In this document: one piece after another, positions 47,019-61,200 of the stretch | How positions within the stretch are numbered: position 1 is the first letter of the stretch | Layout: every line of letters starts with the position of its first letter | Assembly: GCA_963662155.1 (NCBI GenBank) | Contig: OY759263.1 | Location: 39,928,544 to 39,992,543, forward strand | DNA from: Lamellibrachia columna | Lineage: Eukaryota > Annelida > Polychaeta > Sabellida > Siboglinidae | Length of the DNA stretch: 64,000 nucleotides | Direction of reading: 5' to 3' | Notes under the pieces: generated by a model | What the model saw: the letters and a program-made list of their open reading frames with translations, nothing else | Database searches by the model: none | Told to the model about the DNA's origin: nothing | Program-made: the position numbers and the translations under genes

Positions 47019-47091
47019 CTGGTGGCCAATGATTGAGTCATGCAAATGGCAGATGTACTGAGGGGATACGACAGTAAACTTAGCACCTTAC
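47019..47091 (-). other. 73-bp intron between the two alternative exons
   Basis: Starts GTAAGGTGCTAAG and ends ATTGGCCACCAG. It contains possible branch sites (GCTAAG close to the donor, TGACTCAAT about 20 nt before the AG). Very short compared with the other introns of this gene (about 0.5-2.3 kb). Confidence 0.85.
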
Positions 47092-47238
47092 CCCTTGTCC
47101 CAAAACCTTCATGATGGGAATCACATTCTCATTGGCGATGCACTGGAGGATTCTGGGTGATCCATACAGGCCACCCATACTGCTCGACACCGACGAGATG
47201 TACAGTCCCGCGAGGAATAACACCCCCACCAGGGAGAC
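47092..47238 (-). CDS. SLC12A8: SLC12A8-like, alternative exon 1 (TM8 plus loop, canonical version)
   Basis: Acceptor CCCATGTGTTTCAG|GTCTCC and donor GGACAAGGG|GTAAGG; 147 bp, phase 0 in and out. The peptide reads [20 protein letters not shown], then [20 protein letters not shown], then PIMKVLGQG. It closely follows the vertebrate SLC12A8 segment VSLMGFLFLLGLYISS ... [14 protein letters not shown] (from memory), so this is the canonical form. It contains the helix equivalent to TM8 and the loop leading to TM9. No ATG-initiated frame of notable length covers it, so it is easily missed. The acceptor is better than that of alternative exon 2. Confidence 0.93.
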
Positions 47239-47905
47239 CTGAAACACATGGGGTAACACACGGGGTAACGCCCTTAACCCTTAGCAACCCAAACAGACAA
47301 CAGTCTACAAACTAGATATGTAAGACAAAGGGGGTGAAGTGTTTTATCTACACCCAACACAACTTCATTAATGCAATCATCACTCTAGACAATGTTCCAC
47401 CCAAAACAAACATAACATAAATAACACCAAAATGTCCCAAATTCTTTTCATATTATTATCTAAAGCATATCAGCCTGTTTTAAAACTAACTTAAAATCTG
47501 GCAAATTCCAACTCTCACAATTTAATGTTGAAATATTCCCCTGTAATACATTCAGTTTTAAGTATCATGAAATATGTCTAGCATCACACATGCCAAAGCA
47601 ACCTTTCATCATAGAATATTCTATAATTATATTATATGTATGTTTCAAAATAAAGTTTCCTCTTTAGAGCATACACACTGATTAACAACAAGAACATTGC
47701 AAACACAACTATGCTATTGGATTATTTTTTTTTTATTCATGCAGTGAATGACACTTTGTCAGCTGTCTATATTGACATAATACAAGCCCCAGGCATGACT
47801 TGTGCATAGCTCTACAATGACACACTCTACCACAGGAAGCAGTACCCGTTATCTCAGGCTGATAATGTGATCTATGCAGTTACAGCTGCTTTGTTAAAGT
47901 GTGAC
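47239..47905. other. Intronic, no exon recognised
   Basis: Right-hand part of the 1,002-bp intron 47,239-48,240 before the 30-bp repeat. Nothing else seen. Confidence 0.6.
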
Positions 47906-48044
47906 CAACAACTGTATCTTATGATTGTGTTTTCTCAACAACTATATCTTATGATTGTGTTTTCTCAACAACTGTATCTTATGATTGTGTTTTCTCAACA
48001 ACTGTATCTTATGATTGTGTTTTCTCAACAACTGTATCTTATTA
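47906..48044. repeat. 30-bp tandem repeat, about 4.6 copies, intronic
   Basis: Unit starts CAACAACTGTATCTTATGAT and ends TGTGTTTTCT. Seen directly. Confidence 0.95.
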
Positions 48045-48240
48045 TTGCAATTAGCATGAAAAATAAATAACTACATTAAAAATGCTTGTTGTGTTTAATT
48101 TAGTAAATAATCAGACATCTTGATTTCCATTCTGTGACTATTCAGTACTATATTATCACATGTTAATTGATCAGTAATGTTTCTAAAGAAAATAGACTAA
48201 TTTATCTATATGAAGACGTCACTGCTGCCTTCGGACTAAC

Positions 48241-48328
48241 CTTCTCAGCTATCATGTAGTCACCCTGGAGGGCGGCCCTAGTACATGTGGAGCCCAGTAC
48301 CAGGGCAAACACCAGGTAGAGGTGTGTG
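48241..48328 (-). CDS. SLC12A8: SLC12A8-like, 88-bp exon (TM7 end and loop)
   Basis: Acceptor TGTTTGTTGTAG|CACACAC and donor GCTGAGAAG|GTTAGT. The first base completes a split codon, then 29 codons read THLYLVFALVLGSTCTRAAL, then QGDYMIAEK, leaving phase 0. The pattern LY--F---LG--CTR-AL---IAEK aligns residue for residue with the vertebrate WFLYIIFVFLLGAICTREAL block (from memory). This is the most upstream exon in the window; the preceding exon must end in two codon bases (probably AG, making Ser) and lies upstream of, or inside, the giant 28-bp array. Confidence 0.9.
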
Positions 48329-48744
48329 CTACAACAAACACAACAGTTGGTGGTCAACAGTCCTACATCCTACAGATGTGTAGACATGTTATGTCAGGGC
48401 TTAATCCAACAAAACATTTTGATAGTGACATAGTTACAGAATGACACGATGTGGCCAGTTTCTACGCTGGCCACTTAAAAGTAATGTGGTCATAACGAAA
48501 CCAGCCGCCAACAATAGCAATATGGCATGCACCTTGCAGCTAAAAGCACACATGCATGAGGCACTGCGAATTATCTAAAAATATCTGCAAGGCAGTGCCA
48601 GCAGCTGTATTGGCATCCTTTGAATTTTGCATGGCTTCATTATTGAAAAATCTATGCTGTCACAATGTAGTTTCACTTCTGAAAAATGGATTATGCATCT
48701 ATTTGGTTGTAAGCTTCTATTGGGAGCTATACGGTATGTTGAAA
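48329..48744. other. Start of a very long intron, no exon recognised
   Basis: About 400 bp of unique sequence between the 88-bp exon and the CA microsatellite. Confidence 0.6.
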
Positions 48745-49017
<273 letters not shown>

Positions 49018-49225
49018 ACATATACGGTATGTTGGACACACACAGTTAGTCACATATAAAGTAAGAGTCTTGTTCTAACTGGAGGGGAGCATGGAATGAA
49101 ACGCTGGCATGATTCTCATTTGTCTCTTATGAATCATAGATTAATCTAAATCTTCTAAGATCGATTAACAATGCTGTATTGTTGAAAGCAAAATGTATAT
49201 GTTTGTCTAAAATGCCAATGCCTGT
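49018..49225. other. Short unique intronic spacer
   Basis: About 200 bp between the CA run and the 28-bp array; contains a partial echo (ATATACGGTATGTT) of 48,728-48,740. Confidence 0.6.
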
Positions 49226-52200
49226 TACCTGACACAAACAGCTGAAAGACTGTTACTTGACACAAACAGATGAGAGACTGTTATCTGACACAAACAGTTA
49301 AGAGACTGTTACCTGATATAAACAGCTGAGAGGCAGTTACCTGACTCAAACAGCTGAGAGACTGTAATCTGACACAAACAGCTGAGAGACTGTTACTTGA
49401 CACAAACAGATGAGAGACTGTTACCTGACTCAAACAGCTGAGAGGCTGTTACCTGACACAAACAGCTGAGAGACTGTTACCTGACTCAAACAGCTGAGAG
49501 ACTGTTACCTGACTCAAACAGCTGAGAGGCTGTTACCTGACACAAACAGCTGAGAGACTGTTACCTGACATAAACAGCTGAGAGGCTGTTACCTGACTCA
49601 AACAGCTGAGAGACTGTAACCTGACACAAACAGCTGACAGAGTGTTACCTGACACAAACAGCTGAGAGACTGTTACCTGACACAAACAGCTGAGAGGCTG
49701 TTACCTGACTCAAACAGCTGAGAGACTGTTACCTGACTCAAACAGCTGAGAGGCTGTTACCTGACACAAACAGCTGAGAAACTGTTACCTGACTCAAACA
49801 GTTGAGAGATTGTTACCCGACTCAAACAGCTGAGAGAGTGTTACCTGACACAAACAGTTGAGAGAGTGTTACCTGACACAAACAGCTGAGAGAGTGTTAA
49901 CTGATATAAACAGCTGAGAGAGTGTTACCTGACACAAACAGCTGAGAGAGTGTTACCTGACACAAACAGCTGAGAGGCTGTTACCTGACTCAAACAGCTG
50001 AGACGCTGTTACCTGACTCAAACAGCTGAGAGACTGTTACCTGACTCAAACAGCTGAAAGGCTGTTACCTGACACAAACAGCTGAGAAACTGTTACCTGA
50101 CTCAAACAGCTGACAGAGTGTTACCTGACACAAACAGCTGAGAGGCTGTTACCTGACTCAAACAGCTGAGAGGCTTTTACCTGACTCAAACAGCTGAGAG
50201 ACTGTTACCTGATTCAAACAGCTGAGAGGCTGTTACCTGACACAAACAGCTGAGAAACTGTTACCTGACTCAAACAGCTGAGAGAGTGTTACCTGACACA
50301 AACAGCTGAGAGAGTGTTACCTGATATAAACAGCTGAGAGACTGTTACCTGACACAAACAGCTGAGAGAGTGTTACCTGATATAAACAGCTGAGAGAGTG
50401 TTACCTGACACAAACAGCTGAGAGAGTGTTACCTGATATAAACAGCTGAGAGACTGTTACCTGACATAAACAGCTGAGATACTGTTACCTGATATAAACA
50501 GTTGAGAGACTGTTACCTGACACAAACAGATGAGAGAGTGTTACCTGATATAAACAGCTGAGAGAGTGTTACCTGATATAAATAGCTGAGAGACTGTTAC
50601 CTGACACAAACAGATGAGAGAGTGTTACCTGATATAAACAGATGAGAGACTGTTACCTGACACAAACAGATGAGAGAGTGTTACCTGATATAAACAGATG
50701 AGAGAGTGTTACCTGATATAAACAGCTGAGAGAGTGTTACCTGACACAAACAGCTGAGAGAGTGTTACCTGATATAAACAGATGAGAGAGTGTTACCTGA
50801 TATAAACAGCTGAGAGACTGTTACCTGACACAAACAGCTGAGAGACTGTTACCTGACTCAAACAGCTGAGAGGCTGTTACCTGACACAAACAGCTGAGAA
50901 ACTGTTACCTGACTCAAACAGCTGACAGAGTGTTACCTGACACAAACAGCTGAGAGGCTGTTACCTGACTCAAACAGCTGAGAGGCTTTTACCTGACTCA
51001 AACAGCTGAGAGACTGTTACCTGATTCAAACAGCTGAGAGGCTGTTACCTGACACAAACAGCTGAGAAACTGTTACCTGACTCAAACAGCTGAGAGAGTG
51101 TTACCTGACACAAACAGCTGAGAGAGTGTTACCTGATATAAACAGCTGAGAGACTGTTACCTGACACAAACAGCTGAGAGAGTGTTACCTGATATAAACA
51201 GCTGAGAGAGTGTTACCTGACACAAACAGCTGAGAGAGTGTTACCTGATATAAACAGCTGAGAGACTGTTACCTGACACAAACAGCTGAGAGAGTGTTAC
51301 CTGACATAAACAGCTGAGATACTGTTACCTGACACAAACAGATGAGAGAGTGTTACCTGATATAAACAGCTGAGAGAGTGTTACCTGATATAAATAGCTG
51401 AGAGACTGTTACCTGACACAAACAGATGAGAGAGTGTTACCTGATATAAACAGATGAGAGACTGTTACCTGACACAAACAGCTGAGAGAGTGTTACCTGA
51501 TATAAACAGATGAGAGAGTGTTACCTGATAATATAAACAGCTGAGAGAGTGTTACCTGACACAAACAGCTGAGAGAGTGTTACCTGATATAAACAGATGA
51601 GAGAGTGTTACCTGATATAAACAGCTGAGAGAGTGTTACCTGATATAAACAGTTGAGAGATTGTTACCTGACACAAACAGCTGAGAGAGTGTTACCTGAT
51701 ATAAACAGATGAGAGAGTGTTACCTGATATAAACAGCTGAGAGACTGTTACCTGACACAAACAGCTGAGAGAGTGTTACCTGATATAAACAGATGAGAGA
51801 GTGTTACCTGATATAAACAGCTGAGAGACTGTTACCTGACACAAACAGCTGAGAGAGTGTTACCTGACACAAACAGATGAGAGAGTGTTACCTGATATAA
51901 ACAGATGAGAGACTGTTACCTGACACAAACAGCTGAGAGAGTGTTACCTGATATAAACAGATGAGAGAGTGTTACCTGATATAAACAGCTGAGAGATTGT
52001 TACCTGACACAAACAGCTGAGAGAGTGTTACCTGATATAAACAGATGAGAGAGTGTTACCTGATATAAACAGCTGAGAGAGTGTTACCTGACACAAACAG
52101 CTGAGAGAGTGTTACCTGATATAAACAGCTGAGAGACTGTTACCTGACATAAACAGCTGAGATACTGTTACCTGATATAAACAGTTGAGAGACTGTTACC

Positions 52201-55200
52201 TGACACAAACAGATGAGAGAGTGTTACCTGATATAAACAGCTGAGAGAGTGTTACCTGATATAAATAGCTGAGAGACGGTTACCTGACACAAACAGATGA
52301 GAGAGTGTTACCTGATATAAACAGATGAGAGAGTGTTACCTGATATAAACAGCTGAGAGAGTGTTACCTGACACAAACAGCTGAGAGAGTGTTACCTGAT
52401 ATAAACAGCTGAGAGACTGTTACCTGACATAAACAGCTGAGATACTGTTACCTGATATAAACAGTTGAGAGACTGTTACCTGCCACAAACAGATGAGAGA
52501 GTGTTACCTGATATAAACAGCTGAGAGAGTGTTACCTGATATAAATAGCTGAGAGACTGTTACCTGACATAAACAGCTGAGAGACTGTTACCTGACACAA
52601 ACAGATGAGAGAGTGTTACCTGATATAAACAGATGAGAGAGTGTTACCTGATATAAACAGCTGAGAGACTGTTACCTGACATAAACAGCTGAGATACTGT
52701 TACCTGATATAAACAGTTGAGAGACTGTTACCTGACACAAACAGATGAGAGAGTGTTACCTGATATAAACAGATGAGAGAGTGTTACCTGATATAAACAG
52801 CTGAGAGACTGTTACCTGACATAAACAGGTGAGAGAGTGTTACCTGACATAAACAGCTGAGAGAGTGTTACCTAACACAAACAGTTGAGAGAGTGTTACC
52901 TGACACAAACAGATGAGAGAGTGTTACCTGATATAAACAGCTGAGAGAGTGTTACCTGACATAAACAGATGAGAGACTGTTACTTGACACAAACAGATGA
53001 GAGACTGTTACCTGATATAAACAGCTGAGAGGCTGTTACCTGACTCAAACAGCTGAGAGACTGTAACCTGACACAAACAGCTGAGAGACTGTTACCTGAC
53101 ACAAACAGCTGAGAGGCAGTTACCTGACACAAACAGCTGAGAGGCTGTTACCTGACTCAAACAGCTGAGAGACTGTTACCTGACTCAAACAGCTGAGAGG
53201 CTGTTACCTGACTCAAACAGCTGAGAGACTGTAACCTGACTCAAACAGCTGAGAGACTGTAACCTGACACAAACAGCTGAGAGGCTGTTACCTGACACAA
53301 ACAGCTGAGAGGCTGTTACCTGACTCGAACAGCTGAGAGACTGTTACCTGACTCAAACAGCTGAGAGGCTGTTACCTGACACAAACAGCTGAGAAACTGT
53401 TACCTGACTCAAACAGCTGAGAAACTGTTACCTGACTCAAACAGCTGAGAGAGTGTTACCTGACACAAACAGCTGAGAGAGTGTTACCTGACACAAACAG
53501 CTGAGAGACTGTTACCTGACTCAAACAGCTGAGAGGCTGTTACCTGACACAAACAGCTGAGAGAGTGTTACCTGACACAAACAGCTGAGAGGCTGTTACC
53601 TGACTCAAACAGCTGAGAGGCTGTTACCTGACTCAAACAGCTGAGAGGCTGTTACCTGACACAAACAGCTGAGAGACTGTTACCTGACATAAACAGCTGA
53701 GAGGCTGTTACCTGACACAAACAGATGAGAGAGTGTTACCTGATATAAACAGCTGAGAGAGTGTTACCTGATATAAATAGCTGAGAGACTGTTACCTGAC
53801 ACAAACAGATGAGAGAGTGTTACCTGATATAAACAGATGAGAGACTGTTACCTGACACAAACAGCTGAGAGAGTGTTACCTGATATAAACAGATGAGAGA
53901 GTGTTACCTGATAATATAAACAGCTGAGAGAGTGTTACCTGACACAAACAGCTGAGAGAGTGTTACCTGATATAAACAGATGAGAGAGTGTTACCTGATA
54001 TAAACAGCTGAGAGAGTGTTACCTGATATAAACAGTTGAGAGACTGTTACCTGACACAAACAGCTGAGAGAGTGTTACCTGATATAAACAGATGAGAGAG
54101 TGTTACCTGATATAAACAGCTGAGAGACTGTTACCTGACACAAACAGCTGAGAGAGTGTTACCTGATATAAACAGATGAGAGAGTGTTACCTGATATAAA
54201 CAGCTGAGAGACTGTTACCTGACACAAACAGCTGAGAGAGTGTTACCTGACACAAACAGATGAGAGAGTGTTACCTGATATAAACAGATGAGAGACTGTT
54301 ACCTGACACAAACAGCTGAGAGAGTGTTACCTGATATAAACAGATGAGAGAGTGTTACCTGACACAAACAGCTGAGAGAGTGTTACCTGATATAAACAGC
54401 TGAGAGACTGTTACCTGACACAAACAGCTGAGAGAGTGTTACCTGACATAAACAGCTGAGATACTGTTACCTGACACAAACAGATGAGAGAGTGTTACCT
54501 GATATAAACAGCTGAGAGAGTGTTACCTGATATAAATAGCTGAGAGACTGTTACCTGACACAAACAGATAAGAGAGTGTTACCTGATATAAACAGATGAG
54601 AGACTGTTACCTGACACAAACAGCTGAGAGAGTGTTACCTGATATAAACAGATGAGAGAGTGTTACCTGATAATATAAACAGCTGAGAGAGTGTTACCTG
54701 ACACAAACAGCTGAGAGAGTGTTACCTGATATAAACAGATGAGAGAGTGTTACCTGATATAAACAGCTGAGAGAGTGTTACCTGATATAAACAGTTGAGA
54801 GACTGTTACCTGACACAAACAGCTGAGAGAGTGTTACCTGATATAAACAGATGAGAGAGTGTTACCTGATATAAACAGCTGAGAGACTGTTACCTGACAC
54901 AAACAGCTGAGAGAGTGTTACCTGATATAAACAGATGAGAGAGTGTTACCTGATATAAACAGCTGAGAGACTGTTACCTGACACAAACAGCTGAGAGAGT
55001 GTTACCTGACACAAACAGATGAGAGAGTGTTACCTGATATAAACAGATGAGAGACTGTTACCTGACACAAACAGCTGAGAGAGTGTTACCTGATATAAAC
55101 AGATGAGAGAGTGTTACCTGATATAAACAGCTGAGAGACTGTTACCTGACACAAACAGCTGAGAGAGTGTTACCTGATATAAACAGATGAGAGAGTGTTA

Positions 55201-58200
55201 CCTGATATAAACAGCTGAGAGAGTGTTACCTGACACAAACAGCTGAGAGAGTGTTACCTGATATAAACAGCTGAGAGACTGTTACCTGACATAAACAGCT
55301 GAGATACTGTTACCTGATATAAACAGTTGAGAGACTGTTACCTGACACAAACAGATGAGAGAGTGTTACCTGATATAAACAGCTGAGAGAGTGTTACCTG
55401 ATATAAATAGCTGAGAGACTGTTACCTGACACAAACAGTTGAGAGAGTGTTACCTGATATAAACACATGAGAGAGTGTTACCTGATATAAACAGCTGAGA
55501 GAGTGTTACCTGACACAAACAGCTGAGAGAGTGTTACCTGATATAAACAGCTGAGAGACTGTTACCTGACATAAACAGCTGAGATACTGTTACCTGATAT
55601 AAACAGTTGAGAGACTGTTACCTGCCACAAACAGATGAGAGAGTGTTACCTGATATAAACAGCTGAGAGAGTGTTACCTGATATAAATAGCTGAGAGACT
55701 GTTACCTGACATAAACAGCTGAGAGACTGTTACCTGACATAAACAGCTGAGATACTGTTACCTGATATAAACAGTTGAGAGACTGTTACCTGACACAAAC
55801 AGATGAGAGAGTGTTACCTGATATAAACAGATGAGAGAGTGTTACCTGATATAAACAGCTGAGAGACTGTTACCTGACATAAACAGCTGAGAGAGTGTTA
55901 CCTGACATAAACAGCTGAGAGAGTGTTACCTAACACAAACAGTTGAGAGAGTGTTACCTGACACAAACAGATGAGAGAGTGTTACCTGATATAAACAGCT
56001 GAGAGAGTGTTACCTGACATAAACAGATGAGAGACTGTTACTTGACACAAACAGATGAGAGACTGTTACCTGATATAAACAGCTGAGAGGCTGTTACCTG
56101 ACTCAAACAGCTGAGAGACTGTAACCTGACACAAACAGCTGAGAGACTGTTACCTGACACAAACAGCTGAGAGGCAGTTACCTGACACAAACAGCTGAGA
56201 GGCTGTTACCTGACTCAAACAGCTGAGAGACTGTTACCTGACTCAAACAGCTGAGAGGCTGTTACCTGACTCAAACAGCTGAGAGACTGTAACCTGACTC
56301 AAACAGCTGAGAGACTGTAACCTGACACAAACAGCTGAGAGGCTGTTACCTGACACAAACAGCTGAGAGGCTGTTACCTGACTCAAACAGCTGAGAGACT
56401 GTTACCTGACTCAAACAGCTGAGAGGTTGTTACCTGACACAAACAGCTGAGAAACTGTTACCTGACTCAAACAGCTGAGAAACTGTTACCTGACTCAAAC
56501 AGCTGAGAGAGTGTTACCTGACACAAACAGCTGAGAGAGTGTTACCTGACACAAACAGCTGAGAGACTGTTACCTGACTCAAACAGCTGAGAGGCTGTTA
56601 CCTGACACAAACAGCTGAGAGAGTGTTACCTGACACAAACAGCTGAGAGGCTGTTACCTGACTCAAACAGCTGAGAGACTGTTACCTGACTCAAACAGCT
56701 GAGAGGCTGTTACCTGACACAAACAGCTGAGAGACTGTTACCTGACATAAACAGCTGAGAGGCTGTTACCTGACACAAACAGTTGAGAGGCTGTTACCTG
56801 ACTCAAACAGCTGAGAGACTGTTACCTGACTCAAACAGTTGAGAGGCTGTTACCTGACACAAACAGCTGAGAAACTGTTACCTGACATAAACAGCTGAGA
56901 GGCTGTTACATGACTCAAACAGCTGAGAGACTGTTACCTGACTCAAACAGCTGAGAGGCTGTTACCTGACACAAACAGCTGAGAGACTGTTACCTGACAT
57001 AAACAGCTGAGAGGCTGTTACCTGACTCAAACAGCTGAGAGACTGTTACCTGAATCAAACAGCTGAGAGGCTGTTACCTGACACAAACAGCTGAGAGATT
57101 GTTACCTGACATAAACAGCTGAGAGGCTGTTACCTGACTCAAACAGCTGAGAGACTGTAACCTGACACAAACAGCTGAGAGACTGTTACCTGACACAAAC
57201 AGCTGAGAGGCTGTTACCTGACTCAAACAGCTGAGAGACTGTTACCTGACTCAAACAGCTGAGAGGCTGTTACCTGACACAAACAGCTGAGAAACTGTTA
57301 CCTGACTCAAACAGTTGAGAGACTGTTACCCGACTCAAACAGCTGAGAGAGTGTTACCTGACACAAACAGCTGAGAGAGTGTTACCTGACACAAACAGCT
57401 GAGAGAGTGTTAACTGATATAAACAGCTGAGAGACTGTTACCTGACACAAACAGCTGAGAGAGTGTTACCTGACACAAACAGCTGAGAGGCTGTTACCTG
57501 ACTCAAACAGCTGAGACGCTGTTACCTGACTCAAACAGCTGAGAGACTGTTACCTGACTCAAACAGCTGAGAGGCTGTTACCTGACACAAACAGCTGAGA
57601 AACTGTTACCTGACTCAAACAGCTGACAGAGTGTTACCTGACACAAACAGCTGAGAGGCTGTTACCTGACTCAAACAGCTGAGAGGCTTTTACCTGACTC
57701 AAACAGCTGAGAGACTGTTACCTGATTCAAACAGCTGAGAGGCTGTTACCTGACACAAACAGCTGAGAAACTGTTACCTGACTCAAACAGCTGAGAGAGT
57801 GTTACCTGACACAAACAGCTGAGAGAGTGTTACCTGATATAAACAGCTGAGAGACTGTTACCTGACACAAACAGCTGAGAGAGTGTTACCTGATATAAAC
57901 AGCTGAGAGAGTGTTACCTGACACAAACAGCTGAGAGAGTGTTACCTGATATAAACAGCTGAGAGACTGCTACCTGACATAAACAGCTGAGATACTGTTA
58001 CCTGATATAAACAGTTGAGAGACTGTTACCTGACACAAACAGATGAGAGAGTGTTACCTGATATAAACAGCTGAGAGAGTGTTACCTGATATAAATAGCT
58101 GAGAGACTGTTACCTGACACAAACAGATGAGAGAGTGTTACCTGATATAAACAGATGAGAGACTGTTACCTGACACAAACAGATGAGAGAGTGTTACCTG

Positions 58201-61200
58201 ATATAAACAGATGAGAGAGTGTTACCTGATATAAACAGCTGAGAGAGTGTTACCTGACACAAACAGCTGAGAGAGTGTTACCTGATATAAACAGATGAGA
58301 GAGTGTTACCTGATATAAACAGCTGAGAGACTGTTACCTGACACAAACAGCTGAGAGACTGTTACCTGACTCAAACAGCTGAGAGGCTGTTACCTGACTC
58401 AAACAGCTGACAGAGTGTTACCTGACACAAACAGCTGAGAGGCTGTTACCTGACTCAAACAGCTGAGAGGCTTTTACCTGACTCAAACAGCTGAGAGACT
58501 GTTACCTGATTCAAACAGCTGAGAGGCTGTTACCTGACACAAACAGCTGAGAAACTGTTACCTGACTCAAACAGCTGAGAGAGTGTTACCTGACACAAAC
58601 AGCTGAGAGAGTGTTACCTGATATAAACAGCTGAGAGACTGTTACCTGACACAAACAGCTGAGAGAGTGTTACCTGATATAAACAGCTGAGAGAGTGTTA
58701 CCTGACACAAACAGCTGAGAGAGTGTTACCTGATATAAACAGCTGAGAGACTGTTACCTGACACAAACAGCTGAGAGAGTGTTACCTGACATAAACAGCT
58801 GAGATACTGTTACATGACACAAACAGATGAGAGAGTGTTACCTGATATAAACAGCTGAGAGAGTGTTACCTGATATAAATAGCTGAGAGACTGTTACCTG
58901 ACACAAACAGATGAGAGAGTGTTACCTGATATAAACAGATGAGAGACTGTTACCTGACACAAACAGCTGAGAGAGTGTTACCTGATATAAACAGATGAGA
59001 GAGTGTTACCTGATAATATAAACAGCTGAGAGAGTGTTACCTGACACAAACAGCTGAGAGAGTGTTACCTGATATAAACAGATGAGAGAGTGTTACCTGA
59101 TATAAACAGCTGAGAGAGTGTTACCTGATATAAACAGTTGAGAGATTGTTACCTGACACAAACAGCTGAGAGAGTGTTACCTGATATAAACAGATGAGAG
59201 AGTGTTACCTGATATAAACACCTGAGAGACTGTTACCTGACACAAACAGCTGAGAGAGTGTTACCTGATATAAACAGATGAGAGAGTGTTACCTGATATA
59301 AACAGCTGAGAGACTGTTACCTGACACAAACAGCTGAGAGAGTGTTACCTGACACAAACAGATGAGAGAGTGTTACCTGATATAAACAGATGAGAGACTG
59401 TTACCTGACACAAACAGCTGAGAGAGTGTTACCTGATATAAACAGATGAGAGAGTGTTACCTGATATAAACAGCTGAGAGACTGTTACCTGACACAAACA
59501 GCTGAGAGAGTGTTACCTGATATAAACAGATGAGAGAGTGTTACCTGATATAAACAGCTGAGAGAGTGTTACCTGACACAAACAGCTGAGAGAGTGTTAC
59601 CTGATATAAACAGCTGAGAGACTGTTACCTGACATAAACAGCTGAGATACTGTTACCTGATATAAACAGTTGAGAGACTGTTACCTGACACAAACAGATG
59701 AGAGAGTGTTACCTGATATAAACAGCTGAGAGAGTGTTACCTGATATAAATAGCTGAGAGACTGTTACCTGACACAAACAGATGAGAGAGTGTTACCTGA
59801 TATAAACAGATGAGAGAGTGTTACCTGATATAAACAGCTGAGAGAGTGTTACCTGACACAAACAGCTGAGAGAGTGTTACCTGATATAAACAGCTGAGAG
59901 ACTGTTACCTGACATAAACAGCTGAGATACTGTTACCTGATATAAACAGTTGAGAGACTGTTACCTGCCACAAACAGATGAGAGAGTGTTACCTGATATA
60001 AACAGCTGAGAGAGTGTTACCTGATATAAATAGCTGAGAGACTGTTACCTGACATAAACAGCTGAGAGACTGTTACCTGACACAAACAGATGAGAGAGTG
60101 TTACCTGATATAAACAGATGAGAGAGTGTTACCTGATATAAACAGCTGAGAGACTGTTACCTGACATAAACAGCTGAGATACTGTTACCTGATATAAACA
60201 GTTGAGAGACTGTTACCTGACACAAACAGATGAGAGAGTGTTACCTGATATAAACAGATGAGAGAGTGTTACCTGATATAAACAGCTGAGAGACTGTTAC
60301 CTGACATAAACAGCTGAGAGAGTGTTACCTGACATAAACAGCTGAGAGAGTGTTACCTAACACAAACAGTTGAGAGAGTGTTACCTGACACAAACAGATG
60401 AGAGAGTGTTACCTGATATAAACAGCTGAGAGAGTGTTACCTGACATAAACAGATGAGAGACTGTTACATGACACAAACAGATGAGAGACTGTTACCTGA
60501 TATAAACAGCTGAGAGGCTGTTACCTGACTCAAACAGCTGAGAGACTGTAACCTGACACAAACAGCTGAGAGACTGTTACCTGACACAAACAGCTGAGAG
60601 GCAGTTACCTGACACAAACAGCTGAGAGGCTGTTACCTGACTCAAACAGCTGAGAGACTGTTACCTGACTCAAACAGCTGAGAGGCTGTTACCTGACTCA
60701 AACAGCTGAGAGACTGTAACCTGACTCAAACAGCTGAGAGACTGTAACCTGACACAAACAGTTGAGAGGCTGTTACCTGACACAAACAGCTGAGAGGCTG
60801 TTACCTGACTCAAACAGCTGAGAGACTGTTACCTGACTCAAACAGCTGAGAGGCTGTTACCTGACACAAACAGCTGAGAAACTGTTACCTGACTCAAACA
60901 GCTGAGAAACTGTTACCTGACTCAAACAGCTGAGAGAGTGTTACCTGACACAAACAGCTGAGAGAGTGTTACCTGACACAAACAGCTGAGAGACTGTTAC
61001 CTGACTCAAACAGCTGAGAGGCTGTTACCTGACACAAACAGCTGAGAGAGTGTTACCTGACACAAACAGCTGAGAGGCTGTTACCTGACTCAAACAGCTG
61101 AGAGGCTGTTACCTGACTCAAACAGCTGAGAGGCTGTTACCTGACACAAACAGCTGAGAGACTGTTACCTGACATAAACAGCTGAGAGGCTGTTACCTGA

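Larger units (their letters stand above)
39505..48328 (-). other. SLC12A8: SLC12A8-like gene, 3' half (gene span in this window)
   Basis: Nine exonic segments on the minus strand, two of them alternative, join in phase at every junction and give 375 codons plus stop when one alternative exon is used. The order of blocks follows vertebrate SLC12A8 as I recall it: [66 protein letters not shown], and the C-terminal LTEN-DFA-R-RYH. SLC12A8 is a member of the cation-chloride cotransporter family; polyamine and nicotinamide mononucleotide transport have been proposed for the mammalian protein and are debated. The N-terminal half (TM1 to about TM6) is outside the window, beyond the giant 28-bp array. 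Confidence 0.92.
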
